From: a bacterium
GTDB lineage: Bacteria > Sumerlaeota > Sumerlaeia > MVZB01
DNA: 16,958 nt
Assembly (NCBI GenBank): GCA_023480605.1
Contig: JAMCWS010000405.1
Coordinates: 4,144-21,101, forward strand
Direction: 5' to 3'
Of the stretch, positions 6,436 through 13,454 are shown piece by piece; position 1 is the stretch's first letter, and the number at the start of each line of letters is the position of its first letter. The position numbers and the translations under genes are program-made. The notes beneath the pieces are model-generated. The model made no database searches. It was not told the origin of the DNA and saw only the letters and a program-made list of their open reading frames with translations.

Positions 6436-8076
6436 ATGACCAAGTTCATTTTCATCACCGGGGGTGTCGTCAGTTCGCTGGGCAAAGGGATTTCCGCGGC
6501 CTCGATCGGCGCGCTCCTCAAAATGCACGGCTTTCACGTCTCGCTGCTCAAGATCGACCCCTACCTCAACGTCGATCCGGGCACGATGAGCCCCTTCCAG
6601 CACGGCGAGGTCTTCGTCACCGACGACGGCGCCGAAACCGACCTCGACCTGGGCCACTACGAGCGCTTCACGGGCGAAACCATGGGCCGCCTCAACAACA
6701 TCACCACCGGCCAGATCTATTATTCGGTCATCAGCAAGGAACGCCGCGGCGACTACCTCGGCTCCACCGTCCAGGTCATCCCCCACATCACCGACGAAAT
6801 CAAGGGCAGCATCCTGCGCCTGGCCGACCAGGATACCTATGACGTCATCATCTGCGAAATCGGCGGCACGGTGGGCGACATCGAGTCCCAGCCCTTCCTC
6901 GAGGCCATCCGCCAGTTCCCCTACGAAGTCGGCCGCGAGCACTGCCTCTTCATCCACCTGACCCTCATCCCCTACCTCGCCGCCGCCGGCGAGCTCAAAA
7001 CCAAGCCCAGCCAGCACAGCGTGCGCGCCCTGCGCGAGATCGGCATTCAGCCCGACATCCTCATGTGCCGCACCGAACACCCGGTCAGCGAAGGCAACCG
7101 CCAGAAAATCGCCCTTTTCTGCAACGTCTCGCCGAACATGGTCTTCGAAGCCCGCGACGTCGACGACATTTACAAGATCCCGCTCCAGTTCTCCGAGCAG
7201 GGCGTCGACCGGGCGATCATCAAAAAACTCGGCCTCGATCGCCGCGCGCCCGCCGTCGACGCCTGGCGCGCGCTGGTCGACCGGATCACCTCGATCCACG
7301 AGGACCTGACCATCGGCGTCGTCGGCAAATACATCGAGCTTCAGGACGCCTATAAGAGCATCTACGAGGCTCTCCGTCACGGCGCCATCGGCAACGACGT
7401 CCACCTCAAGATCCAGCGGATCGACTCCGAGACGATCACGCCGGAGACGGCTGACGAGCGCCTCGCCGGCCTGGCCGGCATCCTGATCCCGGGCGGATTC
7501 GGCCAGCGCGGCATCGAGGGCAAGATCCTGGCGGCGCAATTCGCCCGCACGCGCAAAATCCCTTTCTTCGGCATCTGCCTGGGGATGCAGGTGGCCCTCA
7601 TCGAGTTCGCCCGCAACGTCTGCGGCCTCGATGGCGCCCATAGCCGCGAATTCAACGAAGAAACGCCCCACCCCGTCGTCGACCTCCTCGCCACTCAGAA
7701 GACGATCACCAACATGGGCGGCACGATGCGCCTGGGCGCCTACACCTGCCGCCTGCAGGAGGGCACGAAGGCCGCCGCCGCCTACGGCGCCCCCCAGGTT
7801 AGCGAGCGCCACCGCCACCGCTACGAGGTGAACAACAAATATCGCCCGCTGTTCGAGGAACAGGGCCTCGTGCTGGCCGGCACGTCGCTTGACAACCGCC
7901 TCGTTGAAATGCTCGAACTGCCCGATCACCCGTGGTTCATCGGCTGCCAGTTCCACCCCGAGTTCAAATCCCGCCCCCTCTCCCCTCACCCGCTGTTCCA
8001 GGGTTTCATCGGCGCGGCCAAGGTCCACGCGCGCGCGGCCCAAGCCGCCGCCCAGCTCGGCAAGGCGGAAAAGTAG
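6436..8076 (+). CDS. pyrG: CTP synthase
   Basis: Converts UTP to CTP with ATP and glutamine, the last step of de novo pyrimidine nucleotide synthesis in the cytoplasm. The 546-aa length is standard. The N-terminal synthetase domain (~1-270) starts KFIFITGGVVSSLGKGISAA with its P-loop, followed by KIDPYLNVDPGTMSPFQHGE and CEIGGTVGDIES. The C-terminal class I glutaminase (~290-540) has Cys381 in FFGICLGMQ, and His507/Glu509 in CQFHPEF, completing the triad. Start ATG 6436 has GAGGAGA nine nt upstream. Its product also feeds KdsB, which uses CTP. A kdsA gene, often next to this pair, is not seen downstream. The stop is TAG. Confidence 0.97.
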   Translation: MTKFIFITGGVVSSLGKGISAASIGALLKMHGFHVSLLKIDPYLNVDPGTMSPFQHGEVFVTDDGAETDLDLGHYERFTGETMGRLNNITTGQIYYSVISKERRGDYLGSTVQVIPHITDEIKGSILRLADQDTYDVIICEIGGTVGDIESQPFLEAIRQFPYEVGREHCLFIHLTLIPYLAAAGELKTKPSQHSVRALREIGIQPDILMCRTEHPVSEGNRQKIALFCNVSPNMVFEARDVDDIYKIPLQFSEQGVDRAIIKKLGLDRRAPAVDAWRALVDRITSIHEDLTIGVVGKYIELQDAYKSIYEALRHGAIGNDVHLKIQRIDSETITPETADERLAGLAGILIPGGFGQRGIEGKILAAQFARTRKIPFFGICLGMQVALIEFARNVCGLDGAHSREFNEETPHPVVDLLATQKTITNMGGTMRLGAYTCRLQEGTKAAAAYGAPQVSERHRHRYEVNNKYRPLFEEQGLVLAGTSLDNRLVEMLELPDHPWFIGCQFHPEFKSRPLSPHPLFQGFIGAAKVHARAAQAAAQLGKAEK

Positions 8077-8208
8077 CCCGTTTGCCTCCGGCGCGACACG
8101 CTCTTGGCAGCATGGCAGAGGTTCCCCGCGCAGCCTCTCGGTTGATGCCCTTGATCTTTCGCCGTCAAGGATGGTTCGGACGGAGTTGTTCGATGGCTCT
8201 TGCGGCAA

Positions 8209-8301
8209 GGCCCCGAAGGGGCCACCCATGAATGGCCGTGGGTGACCGAAGGGAACTCACGGAAATCGAACCATATCCTGGTTCGAGCCCTAACGGGGCT
8301 C
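8209..8301. repeat. Cluster of hairpins in the spacer after pyrG
   Basis: Several perfect stems stand in a row: GGCCCC/GGGGCC (8209-8223, loop GAA); CACCCA/TGGGTG (8223-8244); GTGA/TCAC (8243-8260, weak); GAACCA/TGGTTC (8268-8284, loop TATCC); and GAGCCC/GGGCTC (8285-8301). The last two abut. No T-tract follows. The 355-base interval 8077-8431 holds no convincing gene. This may be a structured RNA, a REP-like repeat or a processed 3' end of pyrG mRNA. Confidence 0.45.
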
Positions 8302-8346
8302 CCCAAGGTGAAGGATCAAAGCTGATAATTACCAGGTTATTTTCCA

Positions 8347-8376
8347 TTGACACCCCCCGCCCCGTTTCCCTACGCT
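8347..8376 (+). promoter_or_regulatory. Possible promoter ahead of the sialidase-like remnant
   Basis: TTGACA (8347-8352) is followed after 18 nt by TACGCT (8371-8376), 55 nt before the ATG of the remnant. An imperfect palindrome, AATTACCAGGTTATT (8327-8341), lies just upstream and could be an operator. Confidence 0.35.
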
Positions 8377-8431
8377 CAAGACCAGCGGACGACATCCTCG
8401 GCGGCGAACCCCGGAGGCGGGAGGTGTGGCG

Positions 8432-8842
8432 ATGACGCCGCGCGCGGCAATCGGCTTCGGTGTGGCGTTGGCCGTGTGGGCGCTCGACGCGGCCGTCCCG
8501 GCGGCGCCGGTCCTACTCGACGCCCGTCCCGACGAGTCGGTTCCGACGACCTGCGCATCGATCGTGCCGTGGATCGCGGCGGACGACGCCGGATCCTGGC
8601 TGGCGCTGTGGCGGCTCGGTGTTGAGTCAGACGGCTAGGGCCGCGGGATTCTTTCCACCCCGGCGTATCCCGTGTGGCGGCCGCTGACGGTAAAAGGCCT
8701 CCCCGCCTGCACCGATTTCCAATCCGACGGCCAGGGCCACTGGTGTGCCCTCTGGATCGACAACGCCACGGTCCAATTCGCCCGCGGCTCCCTCTTCGGC
8801 CCGGACGCGGTGGACGGGCGGGCGTGGGAGGTATATGAGTAA
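8432..8842 (+). pseudogene. Secreted sialidase/BNR-like remnant with in-frame amber stop
   Basis: ATG 8432 follows CGGGAGG at good distance and opens a signal-peptide-like stretch (AAIGFGVALAVWALDAAVPAAP). A TAG at 8636-8638 ends the frame after 68 codons. The same frame continues in protein-like style to TAA 8840-8842. Both sides carry a matching beta-propeller-type unit: IAADDAGSWLALWRL before the stop and QSDGQGHWCALWIDN after it, the D-x-G-x-W-x-A-x-W pattern of secreted sialidase-like (BNR) proteins. The total of about 135 residues is far too short for a full propeller, so this is a deleted, amber-interrupted relic rather than a working enzyme. The family call rests on pattern recognition only. 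Confidence 0.55.
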
Positions 8843-8848
8843 TCGATC

Positions 8849-9061
8849 AGGCGAAATGAGGTGCCCGTCCCCGAAATTCCCGAAATTATCAGTTTGATCG
8901 GCGGCACAACAACCAAAGGCGGATTGATTATGAGAGCCCATCTGGATACCAACCACTATGGAACCGGCATCCAAGTGAGCGATGACGACATGGCACGGCT
9001 ACGGCTTTGCCCGCACAAATTCCATGGCGAATGGAACTACATGATCAAACCGAGGCTTTAA
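8849..9061 (+). mobile_element. C-terminal remnant of an ISAzo13-type transposase
   Basis: The frame running to the TAA at 9059-9061 reads IPEIISLIGGTTTKGGL, then LDTNHYGTGIQVSDDDMARL, then PHKFHGEWNYMIKPRL. This is the characteristic end of ISAzo13-family transposases (LI..TTT..GL, LD...Y.TGI.VSD.EM, FHGEWNY.I.P). Only about 66-70 residues remain of a protein usually several hundred long, with no N-terminal or catalytic portion upstream. It abuts the sialidase-like remnant, so this is a deletion scar. The natural stop of the transposase appears preserved. Confidence 0.75.
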
Positions 9062-9092
9062 TTATTTAGAGCGTTTTTTGATGCGCATATCC

Positions 9093-10592
9093 TTACTTAT
9101 CCGCTTGCTTCGTCAGTTGCTCCAGTTTGGCCGTCAGCCGTTCCACGATTTCGGGATGATCGTTGTAAACGTTGGTCGTTTCGTTCGGATCGGTCTCGAG
9201 ATCGTAAAGCTGTCCCTTCGGAGCGTCATCTTTCAGCTTGCCGTCCGCGGTGTAATCGCTGGTGCCACGGCCAAACTCGAACGGTCTGGGGAATGACCAA
9301 CCCGGCGTGGTCGAGAAACCCATCGAGCCGTGCCCTGGGATCAGGAACCAGCGCCCCTCGCGGAGCCCCATGCCGTAAACGCCCTGGATCGTCATGTGCG
9401 GGCGCGGCGATCGGGCCCCCGTCTCGCCCAGAATCAGCGGCAGGGCATTGTAGCTGTCCGGGCACTCGTCCCGCGTGACGGTTCGCCCCCGCAGCGCCGC
9501 GCACGTGGCCATCATGTCGGAAAGCGAGAGCATCTCGTCGCAGCGCGTCCCCGGCGCGATGCGCTTCGGCCAGCGCGCGAGGAACGGCACCCGGTGGCCG
9601 CCCTCCCAGGCGTCGGTCTTTTGGCCCAGCAGGTCGCCGTTGTTGTAATGCCCGACCTTGATGGTTTCTCTTTGGAGCACACCGCCGTTATCGCTGGACA
9701 TGACGACCAGCGTATTTTCGGCCAGTCCAAGCCGGTCCAGCGTGTTCAGCACCTCGCCGACTATCCAATCCAGCTCACAGATGAAATCGCCGTAGACGCC
9801 GCATTGACTCATTCCCCGGAAGCGTTGGTTGGGCGTGATCGGGCCGTGGACGTTATTGGTCGCGTAATAGAGAAAAAACGGCTCATCCTTGTGCTCCTCG
9901 ATGAAGTGCACCGCCCGGGGCGCACTGCGCGCCGCCAACTCGTCCGGTTTGAACCGTGCCGCCGCGCCGCCCACTTGCGTGCCAAACATGACCCCCTTTG
10001 GCGGCGGCTTTACCGTGATTGGATCGGCGGGATCAAGATTGAGCACACGATGGTTCTCGACAAGTACCTGCGGCGGCTCATTGTGCGAACGCGGGGTGCC
10101 GAAGTAATAATCGAAGCCGGCCTCGAGCGGCCCCGGTTTTAGTTCGCCGTTCCAATCGGGTTCCTGATCGCAGAAGCCCAGGTGCCATTTTCCGATACAG
10201 GCAGTCGCGTAGCCGTCCTGCTTGAACAAGCGAGGCAAGGTCCACGCGACCTCGCCGAGCAGGTATGCGTTCCTCCATGGTTTATTGCCTCTGCGCCAAT
10301 ACTCGCGCCCGGTCATTAGACCGTAACGCGTCGGGGTGCAAACGGCGCAAGGCGAGTGCGCGTCGGTGAAACGGCGGCCTTCTTGCGCCAGTCGGTCGAT
10401 GTTGGGCGTCTTGACTTTCGTCGCGCCGTAACAGCCCAAGTCGCCGTAACCGAGATCGTCGGCCAAGATGATCACCACGTTGGGCCGCAATGCGCCATTC
10501 GCGCGCGACCAAACCGATGGCACCGCCACCTCGCTCAAACTACCGATTGTGGCCAGCGCGGTAAGTTGCCTTAAGAAATGCCTGCGGTTCAT
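9093..10592 (-). CDS. Exported type I sulfatase
   Basis: A 499-aa formylglycine-dependent sulfatase that hydrolyses sulfate esters, probably on polysaccharides or glycosaminoglycan-like polymers. The N-terminus MNRRHFLRQLTALATIGSLS is a Tat-type signal. The metal-binding ILADDLGYGDLGCYG (Asp45/Asp46) follows. The sulfatase signature CTPTR places the formylglycine precursor at Cys85, so it is the Cys type needing maturation. GKWHLG (Lys135, His137), NVHGP (His249) and SSDNGG (Asp301, Asn302) supply the remaining active-site residues. The C-terminal part has LYDLETDPNETTNV, the usual end of this class. It starts at ATG 10590-10592. It lies between an ISAzo13 remnant and an IS5 remnant. The substrate is unknown; no maturase gene is in the window. 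Confidence 0.93.
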   Translation of the reverse strand: MNRRHFLRQLTALATIGSLSEVAVPSVWSRANGALRPNVVIILADDLGYGDLGCYGATKVKTPNIDRLAQEGRRFTDAHSPCAVCTPTRYGLMTGREYWRRGNKPWRNAYLLGEVAWTLPRLFKQDGYATACIGKWHLGFCDQEPDWNGELKPGPLEAGFDYYFGTPRSHNEPPQVLVENHRVLNLDPADPITVKPPPKGVMFGTQVGGAAARFKPDELAARSAPRAVHFIEEHKDEPFFLYYATNNVHGPITPNQRFRGMSQCGVYGDFICELDWIVGEVLNTLDRLGLAENTLVVMSSDNGGVLQRETIKVGHYNNGDLLGQKTDAWEGGHRVPFLARWPKRIAPGTRCDEMLSLSDMMATCAALRGRTVTRDECPDSYNALPLILGETGARSPRPHMTIQGVYGMGLREGRWFLIPGHGSMGFSTTPGWSFPRPFEFGRGTSDYTADGKLKDDAPKGQLYDLETDPNETTNVYNDHPEIVERLTAKLEQLTKQADK

Positions 10593-11084
10593 AATTGTAT
10601 CCCGTCAAGTGATGAGAGTATTGCCCCCCGAATAACTCGTTGGGTCTGTTTGAGCATCAAATGGGAACCAAGACGGACAGACCGCTGGGTGCGGCAAATC
10701 CGCCTTTTCCCCTTTCCGGGACCTAACTATTTTGTCCTTCATAAAACGCGCCGATCATCCCAATCTGGAGAACCACATGCAAGTGATTTTAATCGGCAAG
10801 GCATCTTTCCGGCGGCTTCGCATTTCGCGCCGGCAACCGCCCACGATAGGGATTGCCGGCCTGGCCCGATCGTTCGGGGGGCAAAAGCGGTTGCAGTATC
10901 GCCCATTTCTCGTCACTCAGATCGTAGCCTCCCATGGGTCTGCACCTCATCAACGGGATCTGGAAAGAGCTGGATCATCAACGACCTTAGTCTTAACCTA
11001 ACTCATTGGAAATCCCAAATAGGATTGTCGTACAGAGCTTAGTGGGGTGAGGGTCAACTCAATATGAAAAAGGGGATATAAATT
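10593..11084. other. Long spacer with transposon debris, no intact gene
   Basis: About 490 bases lie between the divergent sulfatase and beta-helix genes. The only recognisable content is an IS5-type transposase head (10789-10935, minus strand). Promoters of both flanking genes must lie here, but I see no box pair I would defend. Confidence 0.5.
10789..10935 (-). mobile_element. N-terminal remnant of an IS5-type transposase
   Basis: On the minus strand, the ATG at 10933-10935 opens MGGYDLSDEKWAILQPLLPP followed by ERSGQAGNPYRG. This is the typical beginning of IS5-family transposases (x-YDLSDEQWALLEPLLPP..SGRPGRPY). After about 30 residues the resemblance fades, and the frame stops at TAA (10789-10791) after 48 codons. 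No catalytic part and no terminal repeats are seen, so only the 5' end of the element survives. Confidence 0.65.
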
Positions 11085-12509
11085 GTGCGAAAACTGACTG
11101 TATTATTTGTGCTGTCATTGCTTGCATCGATAACATTGTCCGCTTTGCCCGCTGCCGCCGCGGAGTCTAATGCCGGAGTCTCCTCGATGATCATCCGCAT
11201 CACACAACACACGATCGAATCGCTCGACGCAAGTGGCCAGATAGTCAAACGCGGCAGAGCCGGTACCGATGATGCGACGATCATCCAAGATGCCATTGAC
11301 CGGCTGAGGGAGACGATGGGCGGCCAGGTGCTGCTGCGTGCCGGCAAATACGTCCTCTCCCAGCCCATTCAAGTCAATCTGCCGGTGAGTATCGTGGGCG
11401 AGGGCCGCGCCACTGAAATCAAGCCGCCTAAAGGAGACTTCGCCTTCAAGGTTCATCATGATGGCCGCTCCCTTGAGCGGCACTATGCGAGTTTTCGGGA
11501 GCCGCCGGCTCATTTTGAGAAGGTACCTGGCTGGGAATCGAAAGGCATTGCCAAGGCCTGGATGGAGGGTCGGGGCACGGGGCGCCCCCGACTCTGGGGC
11601 GTGCTGATCCGGCATCTCGCCATCCAGGGAGACGGCCAAGGCAAGGGAATATTCCTGAGCTGGCTCACCGAATCCGCTTTCCGCGACCTATGGATAAACA
11701 ATTGTGCGGACGGGGCGGCGCTCTTCCTCGAGCAGCAGGTGATGGAGTGCGTGTTCGACAATCTCCATCTCAGCAACTGCGGCTCTCCCGCCAACAAGGA
11801 AGCGACCATCACCATCCGTTCCGAGGCAGGCGACCCTTGTAACAACTTGTGGTTCCGGAGTATTTACGTCATCTTCCCCCAGTATATCGGGATCGAGATC
11901 GGCAGCGTTGAGCACGAAAACCACCCGCGCCTGATTTGGTTCGAAGATTCCATGATCCACGGCTGGCACGTTCTGGTCGATCCGGCGCCCTATGACTTGA
12001 TCCGGATTAACAGGACCGATCCATCTCGTGGGATCTGCTTCAAGGGCTGCCGTATCACCAATGGCGGGGCGGAGAACGCCTACCTACGGGTGCGCCAGGG
12101 CCGGATCAAGGTCGAGGACTCGGTTTTTGGCGGCGGGCGGGGAAAGCATTTTCTCGTGGCCGAACCCGGGGCATCGTTGCAGGTCACGGGGAACACGTTC
12201 CACGATGCGGCGGACCTGAAGAGCGCGCTCTTAGCAGAAAAAGCAGAGTTGGTCTTCACGGGAAACCAGGTGATGCTTGGCAGGGGCAACTCCGTCCTGG
12301 ATATTCGTTCGCCACGTTTTGCCCGGATCAATGACAATGTCTTTTCTCTCAAAGGGCAATGGGCTGTGCATCTGGCTGACACAAAGGATGCCCCCGCCGG
12401 TGCCGTGGCCGTGACCGGCAATTTTATACGCGGCAGCAAGCAGGTCATAAAGCTTGACCTGCCTTCCGGCAAGAAGGTGGTCGACCGCGACAATCTATAT
12501 GTCGACTGA
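11085..12509 (+). CDS. Secreted right-handed beta-helix (pectate-lyase-like) protein
   Basis: A 474-aa secreted protein with a clear Sec signal peptide (RKLTVLFVLSLLASITLSA, cleavage likely after ALPAAAA at about residue 26). The mature start, DDATIIQDAIDRLRETMGGQVLLRAGKYVLSQPIQVNLPVSIVGEG, is the classic opening of pectate lyase/polygalacturonase-type beta-helices. Short Asn/Gly-rich strands follow (HLAIQGDGQGKGIFL, NLHLSNCG, GCRITNGG, VTGNTFHDA, FTGNQVML, INDNVFSL, VTGNFIRG), consistent with parallel coils. I see no catalytic triad that assigns a lyase or hydrolase class. GTG 11085 is the start, with AAAAGGGG upstream. It sits beside a sulfatase, which suggests glycan degradation, but the substrate is unknown. 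Confidence 0.85.
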   Translation: MRKLTVLFVLSLLASITLSALPAAAAESNAGVSSMIIRITQHTIESLDASGQIVKRGRAGTDDATIIQDAIDRLRETMGGQVLLRAGKYVLSQPIQVNLPVSIVGEGRATEIKPPKGDFAFKVHHDGRSLERHYASFREPPAHFEKVPGWESKGIAKAWMEGRGTGRPRLWGVLIRHLAIQGDGQGKGIFLSWLTESAFRDLWINNCADGAALFLEQQVMECVFDNLHLSNCGSPANKEATITIRSEAGDPCNNLWFRSIYVIFPQYIGIEIGSVEHENHPRLIWFEDSMIHGWHVLVDPAPYDLIRINRTDPSRGICFKGCRITNGGAENAYLRVRQGRIKVEDSVFGGGRGKHFLVAEPGASLQVTGNTFHDAADLKSALLAEKAELVFTGNQVMLGRGNSVLDIRSPRFARINDNVFSLKGQWAVHLADTKDAPAGAVAVTGNFIRGSKQVIKLDLPSGKKVVDRDNLYVD

Positions 12510-12511
12510 TT

Positions 12512-13018
12512 CTTAGCAGCAGGCGCGGCCACGGGTCCGGCGACCTGGCCGTCCATGGTCGCGACGGCCCAGAGTTTGACTTTCAGGTCCAGGCCCGCCT
12601 TGTCGGCGTCGGCGACCAGGTCGCGCACCGGTTGATAGTTATTCTACTGAGGCCACTGCTGGTCGATGATGAAATCGCCGCTTTCGGATCGCTGCCACTG
12701 GACCGAGTCGCGGCTGCCGGGAGGGACGGCGAAGTGGTAGCGGCCCTGGACGTCGCAGGTAATCGATTGGGCGTCGAGGTAATTCGATCCATCGATGGGC
12801 AGGTAGCGGTCGAACCGCATCCCCGCGATGGGGCGGCTGGTGGTGATGTCGATCGCGCGGCCGCTGACGACGACGCCCTTTGCCAGCTTCAGGTCGCGCA
12901 CCAAGCGGTCGCCGGGCTTGATCGTGAAGGAATCGCACGGGCCCGGCAGAGGGGAATCGGGCCACAGGTCGTCGGCCTTGAGCGTGGCGCTCCCCTTGGC
13001 GATCCGCTCACTGTCCAT
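12512..13018 (-). pseudogene. Truncated gene with carboxypeptidase-regulatory-like domain and amber stop
   Basis: On the minus strand, the frame from ATG 13016-13018 reads FTIKPGDRLVRDLKLAKGVV, VSGRAIDITTSRPIAGMRF and DVQGRYHFAVPPGSRD. This is the G-x-V...G.P..G..V..D..G.Y.F pattern of a carboxypeptidase-regulatory-like (CarboxypepD_reg) beta-sandwich. TAG at 12644-12646 interrupts it, yet the same frame goes on protein-like (NNYQPVRDLVADADKAGLDL, KVKLWAVATMDGQVAGPVAAP) until it meets the 3' end of the beta-helix gene near 12510. It has no signal peptide and begins seven bases from a CRISPR repeat. It is therefore probably cut at both ends. Large surface proteins carry such domains; the original role is unknown. 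Confidence 0.65.
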
Positions 13019-13024
13019 GAACCA

Positions 13025-13114
13025 CGGTTCATCTCCACGTGCGTGGGGAGCACGGATATGTCCAAACCATCAACCGCCTGGATGACGGTTCATCCCCACG
13101 TGCCTGGGGAGCAT
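13025..13114. CRISPR. Two-repeat type I-E CRISPR remnant with one 32-nt spacer
   Basis: Two 29-nt repeats (13025-13053 and 13086-13114) flank a 32-nt spacer (13054-13085), exactly the type I-E spacing. On the plus strand both begin CGGTTCATC or CGGTTCATCC and end TGGGGAGCA plus C or T. On the minus strand they show the I-E pattern: TGCTCCCC, a short GC arm, then GATGAACCG. The copies differ at three positions (10, 19 and 29). Each carries one change that breaks a pair of the CCCCAC/GTGGGG hairpin stem: GTGGAG in one, CCCCAG in the other. No cas gene is present in the window and no further repeat occurs at the expected register. It looks like a decayed array end or stray fragment. Confidence 0.85.
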
Positions 13115-13119
13115 AATTA

Positions 13120-13150
13120 GCCGTTTTTGCATGCATCACGCAAAGACGGC
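13120..13150. repeat. Strong 11-bp hairpin next to the CRISPR remnant
   Basis: GCCGTTTTTGC (13120-13130) pairs with GCAAAGACGGC (13140-13150) over 11 positions, one of them a T-G wobble, around the loop ATGCATCAC. It begins five bases after the outer CRISPR repeat. No T-tract follows on either strand, so it is not a standard terminator. It may be a mobile-element end or a structured trailer. Confidence 0.55.
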
Positions 13151-13454
13151 TCAACGCACGCCGCCATGGCCCACGGCCGGATTTCCACTGCAGCTATAAG
13201 AATGTCACCCGTCCACAGTGCTTGCTGGACATTCTCGGGAAGAGTTGCCTTCGGGATTGAGCGGCCCGCGGGGGAAACTTCCATGGTTCCTGTTTGGGGT
13301 CGTCCCTTGCCTGGCACTCGATCCGAATCCGTGGCCCAATCCCTTGACTTTGGTTACGCATGGCAAGATGATCCCTTCAAAGATCGGATGGATCAAGCGA
13401 TTTTGATTGGCGGAATGGGGATTGCGGCCCCAAACCATTAGGGGAGGCGACATC
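13151..13454. other. Spacer before the 638-aa gene, no gene seen
   Basis: Open frames here lack convincing starts or family resemblance. A candidate promoter for the downstream gene is TTGACT (13344-13349) with GATGAT (13367-13372) at 17-nt spacing, about 75 nt before its Shine-Dalgarno. Confidence 0.4.

Noticed and set aside
6136..8229. Very long open frame antisense to pyrG and vapC
   Set aside because: It mirrors high-GC codon bias of pyrG on the opposite strand. Its product has only generic Ala/Gly/Asp/Val composition and no family resemblance.
8268..8301. tRNA-like T-arm (GGTTCGAGCCC)
   Set aside because: No acceptor, D or anticodon arms can be built around it. The bases are explained by two adjacent hairpins.
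10578..11042. Rightward open frame in the spacer before the beta-helix gene
   Set aside because: It lies antisense to the IS5-type remnant, has no Shine-Dalgarno, and its translation shows no protein-like pattern.
8636..12646. Reassignment of TAG to an amino acid, suggested by two in-frame ambers
   Set aside because: Several intact genes here (pyrG, the GNAT gene, the antitoxin) end in TAG at the expected length, and both interrupted genes are already truncated relics.
13147..13175. A third CRISPR repeat exactly one 61-base period after the second
   Set aside because: It begins CGGCTCA, like the repeats' CGGTTCA, in perfect register, but only about 13 of 29 positions match and its first bases are part of the 13120-13150 hairpin arm. 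It is more likely coincidence.
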